Assembly: GCA_905215405.1 (NCBI GenBank)
Contig: CAJMQE010000092.1
Location: forward strand, 1-15,201
DNA length: 15,201 nt
Origin: an uncultured bacterium
Lineage (GTDB): Bacteria; Bacillota; Clostridia; Lachnospirales; Lachnospiraceae
Direction: 5' to 3'
The notes under the pieces are model-generated. The model did not search any database and was not told where the DNA came from. It saw nothing but the letters and a program-made list of their open reading frames with translations. Every line of letters begins with the position of its first letter. Within the stretch, counting starts at the first letter, position 1. Made by a program: the position numbers and the translations under genes. Of the stretch, positions 8,232-14,034 are shown piece after piece.

Positions 8232-9099
8232 TGTTATCTCCTCCTTTCAGAAACCAGTCGAATGTTGGCTGCAAGCAGCTGTCCCAATATGTAAAATCAT
8301 GTTTTCCCTGTGCACTCTGATATTGAACATCCAATCCAAGCTGTTTCATATGCTGATACAGGCGTTCACTCATTTCAATTCTTTTATCCTGCTCACCACA
8401 CATGATCATAAATCTTGTTCTGCTTTCATCTATGGATTCACTTTCTGAGCCACTCACTGCACGTTCTTTTGTGCAATTTATGCCACTATCTACCGCTTGT
8501 TTTCCAAGGCAATCCCCCACAATATGTCCTTTTGTGATCTGCTCTTTTGTGATCTGTTCTTTTGCGATCTGCTCTGTCAGTGTGAACAAGTCATTTCTGC
8601 TATGTAAAAGCTGCTCTCTGGTCCCAAATGGCAGGCACATATCAAGCCCCTGTGGCTTATCAAAACGTGCAACAATATCAAGTACTCCACTAAATGATGC
8701 TGCATATCCAAAGACGTCCGGATGATGCATGGCATTTACAAATGCTCCATATCCTCCCATCGACATCCCTGCAATCAGTCTGTCCTCTTTGCGATCAGAC
8801 AGTGAGAACCAGGTCTTTGTAAGTGCCGGAAGTTCCTCACTTATAAAATCTTCGTAATTTTTACCATTCACATTATTCACATAAAAGCTATTATTGCCAG
8901 ATGGCATAATTACAGCAAGATTTCTCTGGCTTGCATAATCCGATATTCGCGTCTTCAGTAACCATGTGGTCCTATCTCCACCTGCTCCATGTAATAAAAA
9001 AACTGTTTTATAATTTCCGTGTCCCTGTGGCATCAGAATATCCAGTGAACATGGCATTCGTAATGCCTTTGAATCAAAATCTACACTCAACCAGGCCAT
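8218..9099 (-). CDS. alpha/beta-hydrolase esterase with a repeat-built insertion
   Basis: First gene of the two-esterase operon and the same family as its neighbour. 293 residues, about 35-50 longer than usual. Seen: oxyanion loop LLHGAGGDRTTW at 35-46, nucleophile elbow GMSMGGYG with Ser113, acid Asp238 in CGEQDKR, and His267 in GKHDFTYW. The extra length is a hydrophilic segment at about residues 172-228, between the cap region and the strand before the acid residue. It starts with near-repeats of KEQIT and continues with serine- and glutamate-rich sequence. All triad residues remain, so the enzyme is probably active. AGGAGG lies seven bases before the ATG. A consensus-like promoter sits about 110 bases upstream. 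The substrate is unknown. Confidence 0.87.
   Translation of the reverse strand: MAWLSVDFDSKALRMPCSLDILMPQGHGNYKTVFLLHGAGGDRTTWLLKTRISDYASQRNLAVIMPSGNNSFYVNNVNGKNYEDFISEELPALTKTWFSLSDRKEDRLIAGMSMGGYGAFVNAMHHPDVFGYAASFSGVLDIVARFDKPQGLDMCLPFGTREQLLHSRNDLFTLTEQIAKEQITKEQITKGHIVGDCLGKQAVDSGINCTKERAVSGSESESIDESRTRFMIMCGEQDKRIEMSERLYQHMKQLGLDVQYQSAQGKHDFTYWDSCLQPTFDWFLKGGDNNGRI
8531..8575. repeat. 15-bp tandem repeat inside an esterase gene
   Basis: Three head-to-tail copies of TTTGTGATCTGCTCT, the second and third each with one change. The unit is five codons, so copy gain or loss keeps the frame; on the coding strand it encodes (T/A)KEQI units. It forms the start of the non-family insertion in the esterase at 8218-9099. 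Confidence 0.9.
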
Positions 9100-9166
9100 C
9101 TCTTTTCCTCCTGTTATTTCAAACTTCTTTATTTTGTTATAATTTGTGATTATGTTTTATTTACTA

Positions 9167-9204
9167 GTTTGTTATTATTTGTTTCGTTTGTTATTATTCG
9201 TTTG
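9167..9204. repeat. 19-bp tandem repeat in the esterase operon leader
   Basis: Two adjacent copies of a 19-base T-rich unit (9167-9185 and 9186-9204; GTTTGTTATTATT followed by YGTTTS) with two differences. They lie just downstream of the predicted esterase promoter, in the transcribed leader. Function unknown; may be slippage. Confidence 0.7.
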
Positions 9205-9210
9205 CTTGTG

Positions 9211-9238
9211 GTTATAATTTCCCACTATTTCATTTCAA
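9211..9238 (-). promoter_or_regulatory. sigma-A promoter of the esterase operon
   Basis: Minus-strand TTGAAA (9238-9233), 16-bp spacer, TATAAC (9216-9211). The start would be near 9204, leaving a leader of about 105 nt before the ATG at 9099. Confidence 0.6.
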
Positions 9239-9274
9239 TACGCTACGATTGATTTTCTCCCAAATATAAGAATA

Positions 9275-9321
9275 GCACGGGAAATCTCCTAATTCTACAA
9301 ATTAATCGAGACTTTCCGTGC
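9275..9321 (-). terminator. hairpin behind lrgAB
   Basis: Fourteen-base arms (9275-9288 and 9308-9321; outer GCACGG/CCGTGC) pair with one mismatch and one wobble around an 18-nt loop. It lies 50 nt beyond the lrgB stop. The minus strand after the stem reads TATTCTTATATTT, a weak T tract, so termination is likely but not textbook. It could also insulate the esterase promoter, which lies 40 bp further on. Confidence 0.6.
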
Positions 9322-9370
9322 ATGTTACATTTATTTTATGACACATTTCTAATTTTGTTTCATTTATCTT

Positions 9371-10063
9371 CTACAGGAACTGTGCAAATACCGATACACC
9401 AATAACTGTCAGGAGACCTGCAACTGCTATTGACAAGCTGCTCATTGCTCCTTCCACTTCTCCCATTTCCATTGCTTTGGCCGTTCCCACTGCATGAGAA
9501 GACGTTCCAACTGCAATTCCTCTGGCTACAGGTTCTGTGATACGAAAACATTTACAGATCACCTCTGCAAAAATATTACCAAAAACGCCTGTAATAATAA
9601 TGACAGCAACTGTAATTGTTACAATTCCTCCAAATTCTTCCGATACACCCATTCCGATTGCTGTCGTAATAGATTTTGGAAGAAGTGTGACATACTGCTC
9701 ATGATTCAGTCCAAATATAATACAGAGCACCAGAACACTTGTCATACTCGTCAGAACTCCGGATACAATACCGACCAGGATTGCACGGATATTGTTCTTC
9801 AACAGTTCTAACTGCTGGTACAATGGAATTGCCAGACAGACCGTTGCCGGTGTCAAAAGATAACTCAGATACTTTGCACCGCTATAATAGCTGTCATAAT
9901 CAACTTTGATCACTAACAGAAATACTACAACAAATATAATTGCAATTAAGAGTGGATTAAATATTGCAAGCTTACATTTTTTCTTTATCATCAGTCCCAG
10001 TTCATATCCGATCAGACTGATCGCAACTCCAAAAAACAGGGAATTATTCAATATCTCTTTCAA
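9371..10063 (-). CDS. lrgB: LrgB/CidB-family membrane protein
   Basis: Large membrane partner of LrgA. The family was first described as modulating murein hydrolases (antiholin-like), and in Bacillus (PftAB/YsbAB) and plants (PLGG1) members transport pyruvate or glycolate. 230 residues, standard length. Mostly hydrophobic with several membrane helices; conserved pieces include YLLTPATVCLAIPLYQQ, LLPKSITTAIGMGVSEEFGG and RGIAVGTSSHAVGTAKAMEMGEVEGAMSSLSIAVAGL near the C-terminus. I choose a TTG start at 10063: GGAAGAG precedes it by five bases and the resulting N-terminus LKEILNNSLFFG fits the family, whereas the in-frame ATG further up would lie deep inside lrgA. It overlaps lrgA by 20 bp in another frame, implying coupled translation. 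Confidence 0.9.
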   Translation of the reverse strand: MKEILNNSLFFGVAISLIGYELGLMIKKKCKLAIFNPLLIAIIFVVVFLLVIKVDYDSYYSGAKYLSYLLTPATVCLAIPLYQQLELLKNNIRAILVGIVSGVLTSMTSVLVLCIIFGLNHEQYVTLLPKSITTAIGMGVSEEFGGIVTITVAVIIITGVFGNIFAEVICKCFRITEPVARGIAVGTSSHAVGTAKAMEMGEVEGAMSSLSIAVAGLLTVIGVSVFAQFL

Positions 10064-10418
10064 CTTTTCTCTTCCTTTCCCATTTGATGACAAACTGAGT
10101 TGCTCGTCCTGAAACCACCATGACCAGTACCGTCGTAACACCGATAATCACGACGATCGGTACAAATATTGCCTTCAGAGAATCCCATGTTACCAGCAGT
10201 CCTACTGCAGCCGGAATAAACATCAGTGGCATGATCTCGATCATAAAATTTCCTGCATCTTTCACTTTTTCCAGTGGCAGGATTCCTGTTTTCAATGCGA
10301 CCAACATCAAAAGCAGACCATATATACTCGCTGGTACCGGTAGAGACAGCAGCTCTTTGAGCGCTTCGCCGATAAATGAAATGAATAGAATAATTCCAAA
10401 TTGCTTTAAATATTTCAC
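10044..10418 (-). CDS. lrgA: LrgA/CidA-family holin-like membrane protein
   Basis: Small membrane component that works with LrgB as a holin/antiholin-like or pyruvate-transport complex. 124 residues with about four membrane helices: FGIILFISFIGEAL, IYGLLLMLVAL, MIEIMPLMFIPAAVGLL and IFVPIVVIIGVTTVLVMVV, then a basic C-tail WERKRKVERDIE. The motif LPVPASIYGLLLML is characteristic of the CidA/LrgA family. It starts with GTG at 10418, preceded by GGAGG seven bases upstream; there is no better ATG. First gene of the lrgA-lrgB operon, with a consensus promoter and a likely operator upstream. The adjacent GntR regulator takes the place that LytST holds in Bacillus and Staphylococcus. Confidence 0.9.
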   Translation of the reverse strand: MKYLKQFGIILFISFIGEALKELLSLPVPASIYGLLLMLVALKTGILPLEKVKDAGNFMIEIMPLMFIPAAVGLLVTWDSLKAIFVPIVVIIGVTTVLVMVVSGRATQFVIKWERKRKVERDIE

Positions 10419-10491
10419 TTTTTATCCTCCGTTTCCACGTTGCTTTTCTATCTTTTTTGTATTCGATCTTTATTTTTCAGGCAGTCCAAAA

Positions 10492-10504
10492 TTGATACTA
10501 CCAA
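10492..10504. promoter_or_regulatory. candidate GntR (FadR-type) operator at the lrgAB start site
   Basis: A 13-bp near-palindrome, TTGATACTACCAA, with symmetric TTG-TA...TA-CAA halves. On the minus strand it contains TGGTAGTATCA, one base off the FadR-subfamily pattern TnGTnnnACnA. It begins six bases after the -10 hexamer of lrgAB and therefore covers +1. The next gene upstream, oriented the same way, encodes a FadR-type regulator, so repression of lrgAB is the natural reading. Confidence 0.5.
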
Positions 10505-10510
10505 TCGTGT

Positions 10511-10539
10511 ATTTTAAACTTACTTTTTCATCTTGTCAA
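10511..10539 (-). promoter_or_regulatory. sigma-A promoter of lrgAB
   Basis: Minus-strand TTGACA (10539-10534), spacer of exactly 17 bp, TAAAAT (10516-10511). The -35 is perfect. The start site is predicted near 10504, about 86 nt before the lrgA GTG. This makes lrgAB a unit separate from the regulator gene behind it. Confidence 0.8.
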
Positions 10540-10631
10540 TTAGAAATTTACTAAAAAAAGTGAAATTATTTGAAATTTGCTGTCTTATTTTGTCTATTTC
10601 TGCTATGAAAAATCATTCTAAAAAAATCCTA

Positions 10632-11342
10632 TCAACTATTTTCCAGTTCAGCGTTAACCATAAAATCTGATTGCAATGCATTATCTATCACATCATAGTG
10701 TTCATTTACCGCATTGATTCCCATAATCAGATTATGTTCCCTGATACTTGTGAGTATCTTCCAATGCGTGTCATACAACTGATTTCTGGATTCGATTCTC
10801 GTCGTGTTCAGCACATGTTCCACAAATTGTTCTAAGACCTCGGACAGTGAATGTAAAATCGAATGCATCAGACCATTTCCCGAAATCTCGACCAGCTTAT
10901 AATGAAATTGCTTATCCAGCTGCACACATTCCTCTTTGTTACAACGTTTCATCTCGTTCAGAATTTCTTCCACCTGCTCATAATCCTCTTCCGTCACCTT
11001 TTCTATCACGAGTGCCATCGTCTGCACTTCAATTGCTCTTCGCAACTGACTAATTTCAATATAGTTGATCTTATTGAGCAGAACCATCATGCTCAGCGAT
11101 TCTGTCAGACTTTTTAACAGATCTCCTGTCAAATAATTTCCGCTTCCCTGTCTACTCTCAATGATTCCCATATTGTCCATTGTCCTGAGTGCTTCTCTGA
11201 CTGAATTTCGACTCATATTCAGTCGTTCTGAAAGCTCTCTTTCTGATGGGAGTCTGTCTCCGAGCCCCAATTCCTTTTTTTCTATCAACTCTTTAATATA
11301 ACCGATTACATTGCGGTAATTTTTTTCTTCAATATTTGCCAT
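10632..11342 (-). CDS. GntR-family (FadR/FCD subfamily) transcriptional regulator
   Basis: A DNA-binding regulator with an N-terminal winged helix (LGDRLPSERELSERLNMSRNSVREALRTMDNMGIIESRQGSGNYL, about 28-71) and an all-helical FCD effector domain (about 85-230). The metal-ligand set of FCD domains is present: D143-x3-H147, H193 and H215. Relatives such as PdhR, LldR and FadR sense pyruvate, lactate or acyl-CoA; the ligand here is not readable. 236 residues, normal. AAGGAT sits five bases before the ATG. It lies directly upstream of lrgAB in the same direction, but lrgAB has its own promoter with a FadR-like site. Pyruvate or lactate is a reasonable guess for the effector, because LrgAB homologues carry pyruvate. 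Confidence 0.9.
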   Translation of the reverse strand: MANIEEKNYRNVIGYIKELIEKKELGLGDRLPSERELSERLNMSRNSVREALRTMDNMGIIESRQGSGNYLTGDLLKSLTESLSMMVLLNKINYIEISQLRRAIEVQTMALVIEKVTEEDYEQVEEILNEMKRCNKEECVQLDKQFHYKLVEISGNGLMHSILHSLSEVLEQFVEHVLNTTRIESRNQLYDTHWKILTSIREHNLIMGINAVNEHYDVIDNALQSDFMVNAELENS

Positions 11343-11456
11343 GCTCTATCCTTACATTTATTTTTTTGATTAAAATAATACATATTTCTACATTAATACG
11401 AAATCAGGGATTGTGCAACAGGAATTCTTTTCTGCATTTTTCTAAATTGAAAGAGC

Positions 11457-11500
11457 AATTGTCTACTAACTAAATATTGAGCAGACAATTACATTTTTTT
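11457..11500. repeat. inverted repeat with T run between gntR and the T-box promoter
   Basis: Perfect eight-base arms AATTGTCT (11457-11464) and AGACAATT (11483-11490), 18-nt loop, then three bases and seven T residues on the plus strand. It has the shape of a plus-strand terminator, but no plus-strand gene lies to its left. It could equally be a regulator site upstream of gntR. The AATTGTC word recurs nearby (GACAAATTG at 11502-11510). Confidence 0.5.
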
Positions 11501-11521
11501 CGACAAATTGTAAATTTATAG

Positions 11522-11550
11522 TTGACAAGAGCAATTTGAAGTGCTATTCT
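11522..11550 (+). promoter_or_regulatory. sigma-A promoter driving the T-box leader
   Basis: TTGACA (11522-11527), 17-bp spacer, TATTCT (11545-11550). A perfect -35 with ideal spacing puts the start near 11557, right at the 5' end of the T-box RNA. The promoter therefore looks intact even though no target gene is recognised. Confidence 0.8.
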
Positions 11551-11556
11551 CTTACT

Positions 11557-11850
11557 CAACAAAAGACATACGGAAAAGCATTGATTGGGAAACATTGCAT
11601 GATGCCACTCATCACAGAGAGTTGTCGTGAATCTTAACAGATTCCTGGTGAAAGACAATATGATGTGTCCTGTAACATCCCCCATGAGCATTTGCACTGA
11701 AACTGTTCAGTAGGTGCAGACGGTTTCTTCCCGTTAACGAAGGACATATTAATTGATATGGTTAAGTGGTCGTTATACGACAATTAGAGTGGTACCGCGG
11801 ATTATATTCGTCTCTATAGTTTACTAAAACTATAGAGATTTTTTTTATCC
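11557..11850 (+). promoter_or_regulatory. T-box riboswitch (tRNA-sensing leader), apparently orphan
   Basis: A transcription-control leader read by uncharged tRNA. Seen in order: a Stem I distal part with AGAGAG (11616-11621) and UGGUGAAA (11646-11653), closed by UUGUC/GACAA; stem II CUGAA-ACUG-UUCAG then AGUAG; stem III ACGG/CCGU (11719-11736 region); the T-box sequence AGAGTGGTACCGCGG (11786-11800); and an intrinsic terminator. The antiterminator bulge is UGGU, which favours a tRNA with discriminator A. The specifier lies in GTAACATCC (about 11672-11680), but I cannot fix its frame: AAC (Asn), ACA (Thr) and AUC (Ile) are possible, with Ile fitting discriminator A best. Normally the leader precedes an aminoacyl-tRNA synthetase or an amino-acid biosynthesis or transport gene; none follows here. 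Confidence 0.88.
11812..11846 (+). terminator. T-box attenuator terminator
   Basis: Perfect 11-base arms CTCTATAGTTT (11812-11822) and AAACTATAGAG (11827-11837), four-base loop, then a run of eight T residues. Its position directly after the T-box sequence is the standard one for the alternative terminator fold. Confidence 0.92.
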
Positions 11851-12058
11851 TTTTTTTGATTCCCCGCCAGGTTTCATTACGTCCATTCCGATTGTACTGC
11901 CAACGTATATTGGTCATTCCTCAAATTGCCCTATTATTGTTCCTGCATTCGCCATTGCATTCCGTCTTTCGTTATTACATACCGGATTAAATTAGAATCT
12001 TATGAACATTCTGGTATATTAAAGCATTTCTGCTCTGTTCAGTGCCTGACCTGTAATG

Positions 12059-12278
12059 ATCCTCACAAAATGACTGAACACTCATTACATACCATTACAT
12101 GTTACTTGACAGCTTCCTATTGCTGTGCACTCTATACCTGACAGACAGAATCGCAACAACTGGTGAAACAGGCTCAACAGCCAATCTCACAAAAGAAGTT
12201 AAATGGACCCTCACACCCATTTATTTCAGGTAAAATCAGTAGTTACCGAATCCTCACACGACTTATATGATCCTCACA
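12059..12278. repeat. dispersed ATCCTCACA motif
   Basis: ATCCTCACA occurs at 12059-12067, 12250-12258 and 12270-12278, with a close copy ACCCTCACA at 12207-12215 and a looser one, AATCTCACA, near 12183-12191. On the minus strand it reads TGTGAGGAT. Two copies are exactly 20 bp apart. No neighbouring gene explains them. Confidence 0.45.
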
Positions 12279-12353
12279 ATTATATAAGTACAATTATTTA
12301 CACACGGTTATAGTCGCAATGATTATAATCAAACCATAGTATATCATATAGAA

Positions 12354-12384
12354 AAAAGGACAACCCCGCCAGGATTGTCCTTTT
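12354..12384. terminator. bidirectional intrinsic terminator
   Basis: Perfect ten-base arms AAAAGGACAA (12354-12363) and TTGTCCTTTT (12375-12384) with an 11-nt GC-rich loop. The A and T runs let it work in both directions. On the minus strand it would end the transcript of the Rossmann-fold gene, though 160 nt past its stop; on the plus strand it would end any T-box readthrough. Confidence 0.8.
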
Positions 12385-12543
12385 ACGCTGCACTAAAAAT
12401 GCATCTTACAGCTTCTATTTTAGAGCTGTTTCTTCTATATTAAATGTAAATTACATTCAAGTAAATTCTTAAAGCAATTCGAAGAGCAATCATTTAGCAC
12501 TCCTGTTCTATAGGAATCTAATTGCATCCCCCTTACTTCCCTT

Positions 12544-13188
12544 TTATGATCTCCAGACCTCTTCCATTTCTTTTGCAAAATATTCTTTTTCCTGCTCCAA
12601 CTGATTTTTGGAAGCCCATACCAGGCAGTGTGCCATATCTGACACTTTTGTGACATTCCTGCTAAACATCGTATAAAACTTCTCGTACCATTTGCCCGCA
12701 TCTTCACGGTTCACCCACATAGGCTTCATAATCGCCAAATGTGCAAATTCCAGTTTACGCGCATGGTTTTCAAAGTCTCTTTTTGCTCTTGATGCATAAT
12801 CTGTTCCAGATCCTTTTGCAGGTACCATCCCTACTGCCCCGAGAAATGTTGCTCCAGCTGCCTTTGCGAGATCTGCAAAAGCCGACGCCATTTCCACATC
12901 AATTTTACGATAAATTTCTTCTCCTTTAAATGCTTCTTTTACTGGTGTTGCTATTAAATCAAACGATAAGTCAACCGCTCCAACCTCCTTTAAATCTACC
13001 TTAGATAAATCACTCATATCATTTACGATTATTTGTCTGACCTTTCGGTTATTTTCATATTTTGGATACTTACGACGACCAATTGTTACAATTTCCGATA
13101 CCCAATCTGCACGAACCAGTTCGTCTAAAACTTTCACTCCTGTTGCACCTGTATGCCCACATATAATCACTCTTTTTAATTCACCCAT
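12544..13188 (-). CDS. NAD(P)-binding Rossmann-fold protein (atypical SDR, TIP30/YbjT-like)
   Basis: A small oxidoreductase-like protein of 214 residues. Seen: an N-terminal strand and dinucleotide loop VIICGHTGATG (about 7-17), a pattern typical of atypical short-chain dehydrogenases; DLIATPVK near the middle; and GAVGMVPAKGSGTDYASRAKRDFE (about 117-140), with a Y-x3-K (YASRAK) that may be the catalytic Tyr/Lys pair. Relatives act as quinone- or NADPH-binding oxidoreductases or redox sensors; no substrate can be named. AAAAGGAG precedes the ATG at 13188. It is transcribed divergently from a TetR-type regulator with shared operator-like palindromes, so its expression is probably induced by whatever ligand that regulator binds. 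Confidence 0.8.
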   Translation of the reverse strand: MGELKRVIICGHTGATGVKVLDELVRADWVSEIVTIGRRKYPKYENNRKVRQIIVNDMSDLSKVDLKEVGAVDLSFDLIATPVKEAFKGEEIYRKIDVEMASAFADLAKAAGATFLGAVGMVPAKGSGTDYASRAKRDFENHARKLEFAHLAIMKPMWVNREDAGKWYEKFYTMFSRNVTKVSDMAHCLVWASKNQLEQEKEYFAKEMEEVWRS

Positions 13189-13216
13189 AATTGATCTCCT
13201 TTTTATGATATTTATT

Positions 13217-13228
13217 GCACATTTGTGC
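13217..13228. promoter_or_regulatory. operator-like palindrome at the start of the SDR gene
   Basis: GCACA-TT-TGTGC, two perfect five-base half sites around TT, extended as TTGCACA/TGTGCCA. It lies just downstream of the minus-strand promoter TTGCAA (13265-13260), 18 bp, TATAAT (13241-13236), so it covers the predicted start site. It shares TGTGCCA with the palindrome at 13285-13300. Confidence 0.6.
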
Positions 13229-13235
13229 CATAATT

Positions 13236-13265
13236 ATTATAATAAGAGAGCAATACCATTTGCAA
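13236..13265 (-). promoter_or_regulatory. sigma-A promoter of the SDR gene
   Basis: Minus-strand TTGCAA (13265-13260), 18-bp spacer, TATAAT (13241-13236). The perfect -10 lies about 48 bp before the start codon. Confidence 0.65.
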
Positions 13266-13284
13266 TAATCAAAATACCCTTGTT

Positions 13285-13300
13285 TGTGCCATATGGCACA
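13285..13300. promoter_or_regulatory. perfect 16-bp palindrome, candidate TetR operator
   Basis: TGTGCCATATGGCACA is its own reverse complement. It sits in front of a TATAAC (13305-13310) that could be the -10 of the tetR gene, with TTGTTT (13280-13285) as a poor -35 at a 19-bp spacing, so the palindrome fills the spacer. This is a classic autorepression layout. Confidence 0.7.
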
Positions 13301-13335
13301 TATCTATAACAATTGTGCAACAGGAGGCCCTTTAC

Positions 13336-13887
13336 ATGAAAGACAGACGTATCACACGCTCTCAAGAATGCATCAAACAGTCATTTCTAGATTTATTAGC
13401 AGAAAAGAATTTAGATGATATTACAATTAAAGATATTACGGATAAAGCAGATGTTGGAAGACGAACCTTTTATCATCACTATTTAGATAAATATGATCTC
13501 ATGGAAAAAATGATAGCAGAACACATCAATCGTCTCCATGAAATCTGTACTGGAACATCTGACTATCCATCTAGCAACCAGGAACTATTGTGGTTTTCTT
13601 ACTTTGAGGAACATTACCACTTCTTTGCTATCATGCTTTCCAATGGCGGTAAATCCACATTTCATGATACATTTTTTAATTTTGTCAAACGCGAATTACA
13701 TGCTTATATTGATAAAACAAAGTTTGAAGATGCTGGAATGGACGAAGAGTTATACAGTACATTTTGTGCCTCTGCAATTGTTGGTGCGATAGAATATTAC
13801 TTTTCACCAAACTCTGCTCATATGAGTGCAGCAAATTTTTCTGCGCAAGTGATGACATTAGTCAGCAAATTGTATTCATATAATTGA
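13336..13887 (+). CDS. TetR/AcrR-family transcriptional regulator
   Basis: A ligand-responsive repressor, 183 residues. The N-terminal helix-turn-helix is clear: ITRSQECIKQSFLDLLAEKNLDDITIKDITDKADVGRRTFYHHYLDKYDLMEKMI (about 5-60), with the family signature (G/A)RRTFYHHYxDK. The remainder is a helical ligand-binding and dimerisation domain, too variable to identify a ligand. A frame-open GTG exists 21 bases upstream, but AGGAGG at 13322-13327 sits eight bases before the ATG at 13336, which I take as the start. It is the only plus-strand protein gene called here and is divergent from the Rossmann-fold gene. Palindromes at both promoters suggest it represses both transcripts. Confidence 0.93.
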   Translation: MKDRRITRSQECIKQSFLDLLAEKNLDDITIKDITDKADVGRRTFYHHYLDKYDLMEKMIAEHINRLHEICTGTSDYPSSNQELLWFSYFEEHYHFFAIMLSNGGKSTFHDTFFNFVKRELHAYIDKTKFEDAGMDEELYSTFCASAIVGAIEYYFSPNSAHMSAANFSAQVMTLVSKLYSYN

Positions 13888-13970
13888 CGCAATCCGGTTA
13901 TCATGAGGTCCCTAATAAAACAGAACGACTTTGTTAATCGAAAAAGAATTCGTATCAAACTTTACCAACT

Positions 13971-14016
13971 AAAAAAAAGAACAGTGGGCACCCACAGAAC
14001 CTGCCCATCTGTTCTT
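13971..14016 (-). terminator. intrinsic terminator of the HAD phosphatase gene
   Basis: Long stem: AAGAACAG plus TGGGCA (13977-13990) pairs with TGCCCA, a bulged T, and CTGTTCTT (14002-14016). On the minus strand it is followed by eight T residues (A run 13971-13978). It lies about 20 nt past the HAD stop. There is no T run on the plus side, so it is not an intrinsic terminator for tetR. Confidence 0.88.
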
Positions 14017-14034
14017 ATCATTTCAAACTTATTG

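Larger units (their letters stand above)
11851..12543. other. gene-free region downstream of the T-box
   Basis: No convincing coding sequence on either strand over about 690 bases. Right after the terminator one plus frame without a start codon (about 11860-11998) reads FITSIPIVLPTYIGH, then CPIIVPAFAIAFRLS, then a stop. It is hydrophobic and membrane-protein-like, so it may be a remnant of a lost T-box-controlled gene, but I cannot assign a family and chance is possible. The region also holds a scattered CCTCACA motif, a hairpin terminator (12354-12384), and a 15-bp palindrome AATGTAA-A-TTACATT (12443-12457). Confidence 0.55.

Noticed and set aside
9167..9204. Short repeats as a possible CRISPR array
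   Set aside because: Two 19-bp T-rich copies without spacers; no array and no cas genes anywhere in the window.
11470..11697. Minus-strand 75-codon ORF overlapping the T-box leader
   Set aside because: It runs antisense through the structured RNA, has no ribosome site of note and its composition is explained by the T-box stems.
11926..12141. Plus-strand 71-codon ORF downstream of the T-box
   Set aside because: Cysteine- and histidine-rich random-looking translation with no ribosome site; not credible as the T-box target.
12435..12707. Minus-strand 90-codon ORF overlapping the end of the SDR gene
   Set aside because: It is an out-of-frame shadow of the Rossmann-fold gene that runs on into non-coding DNA.
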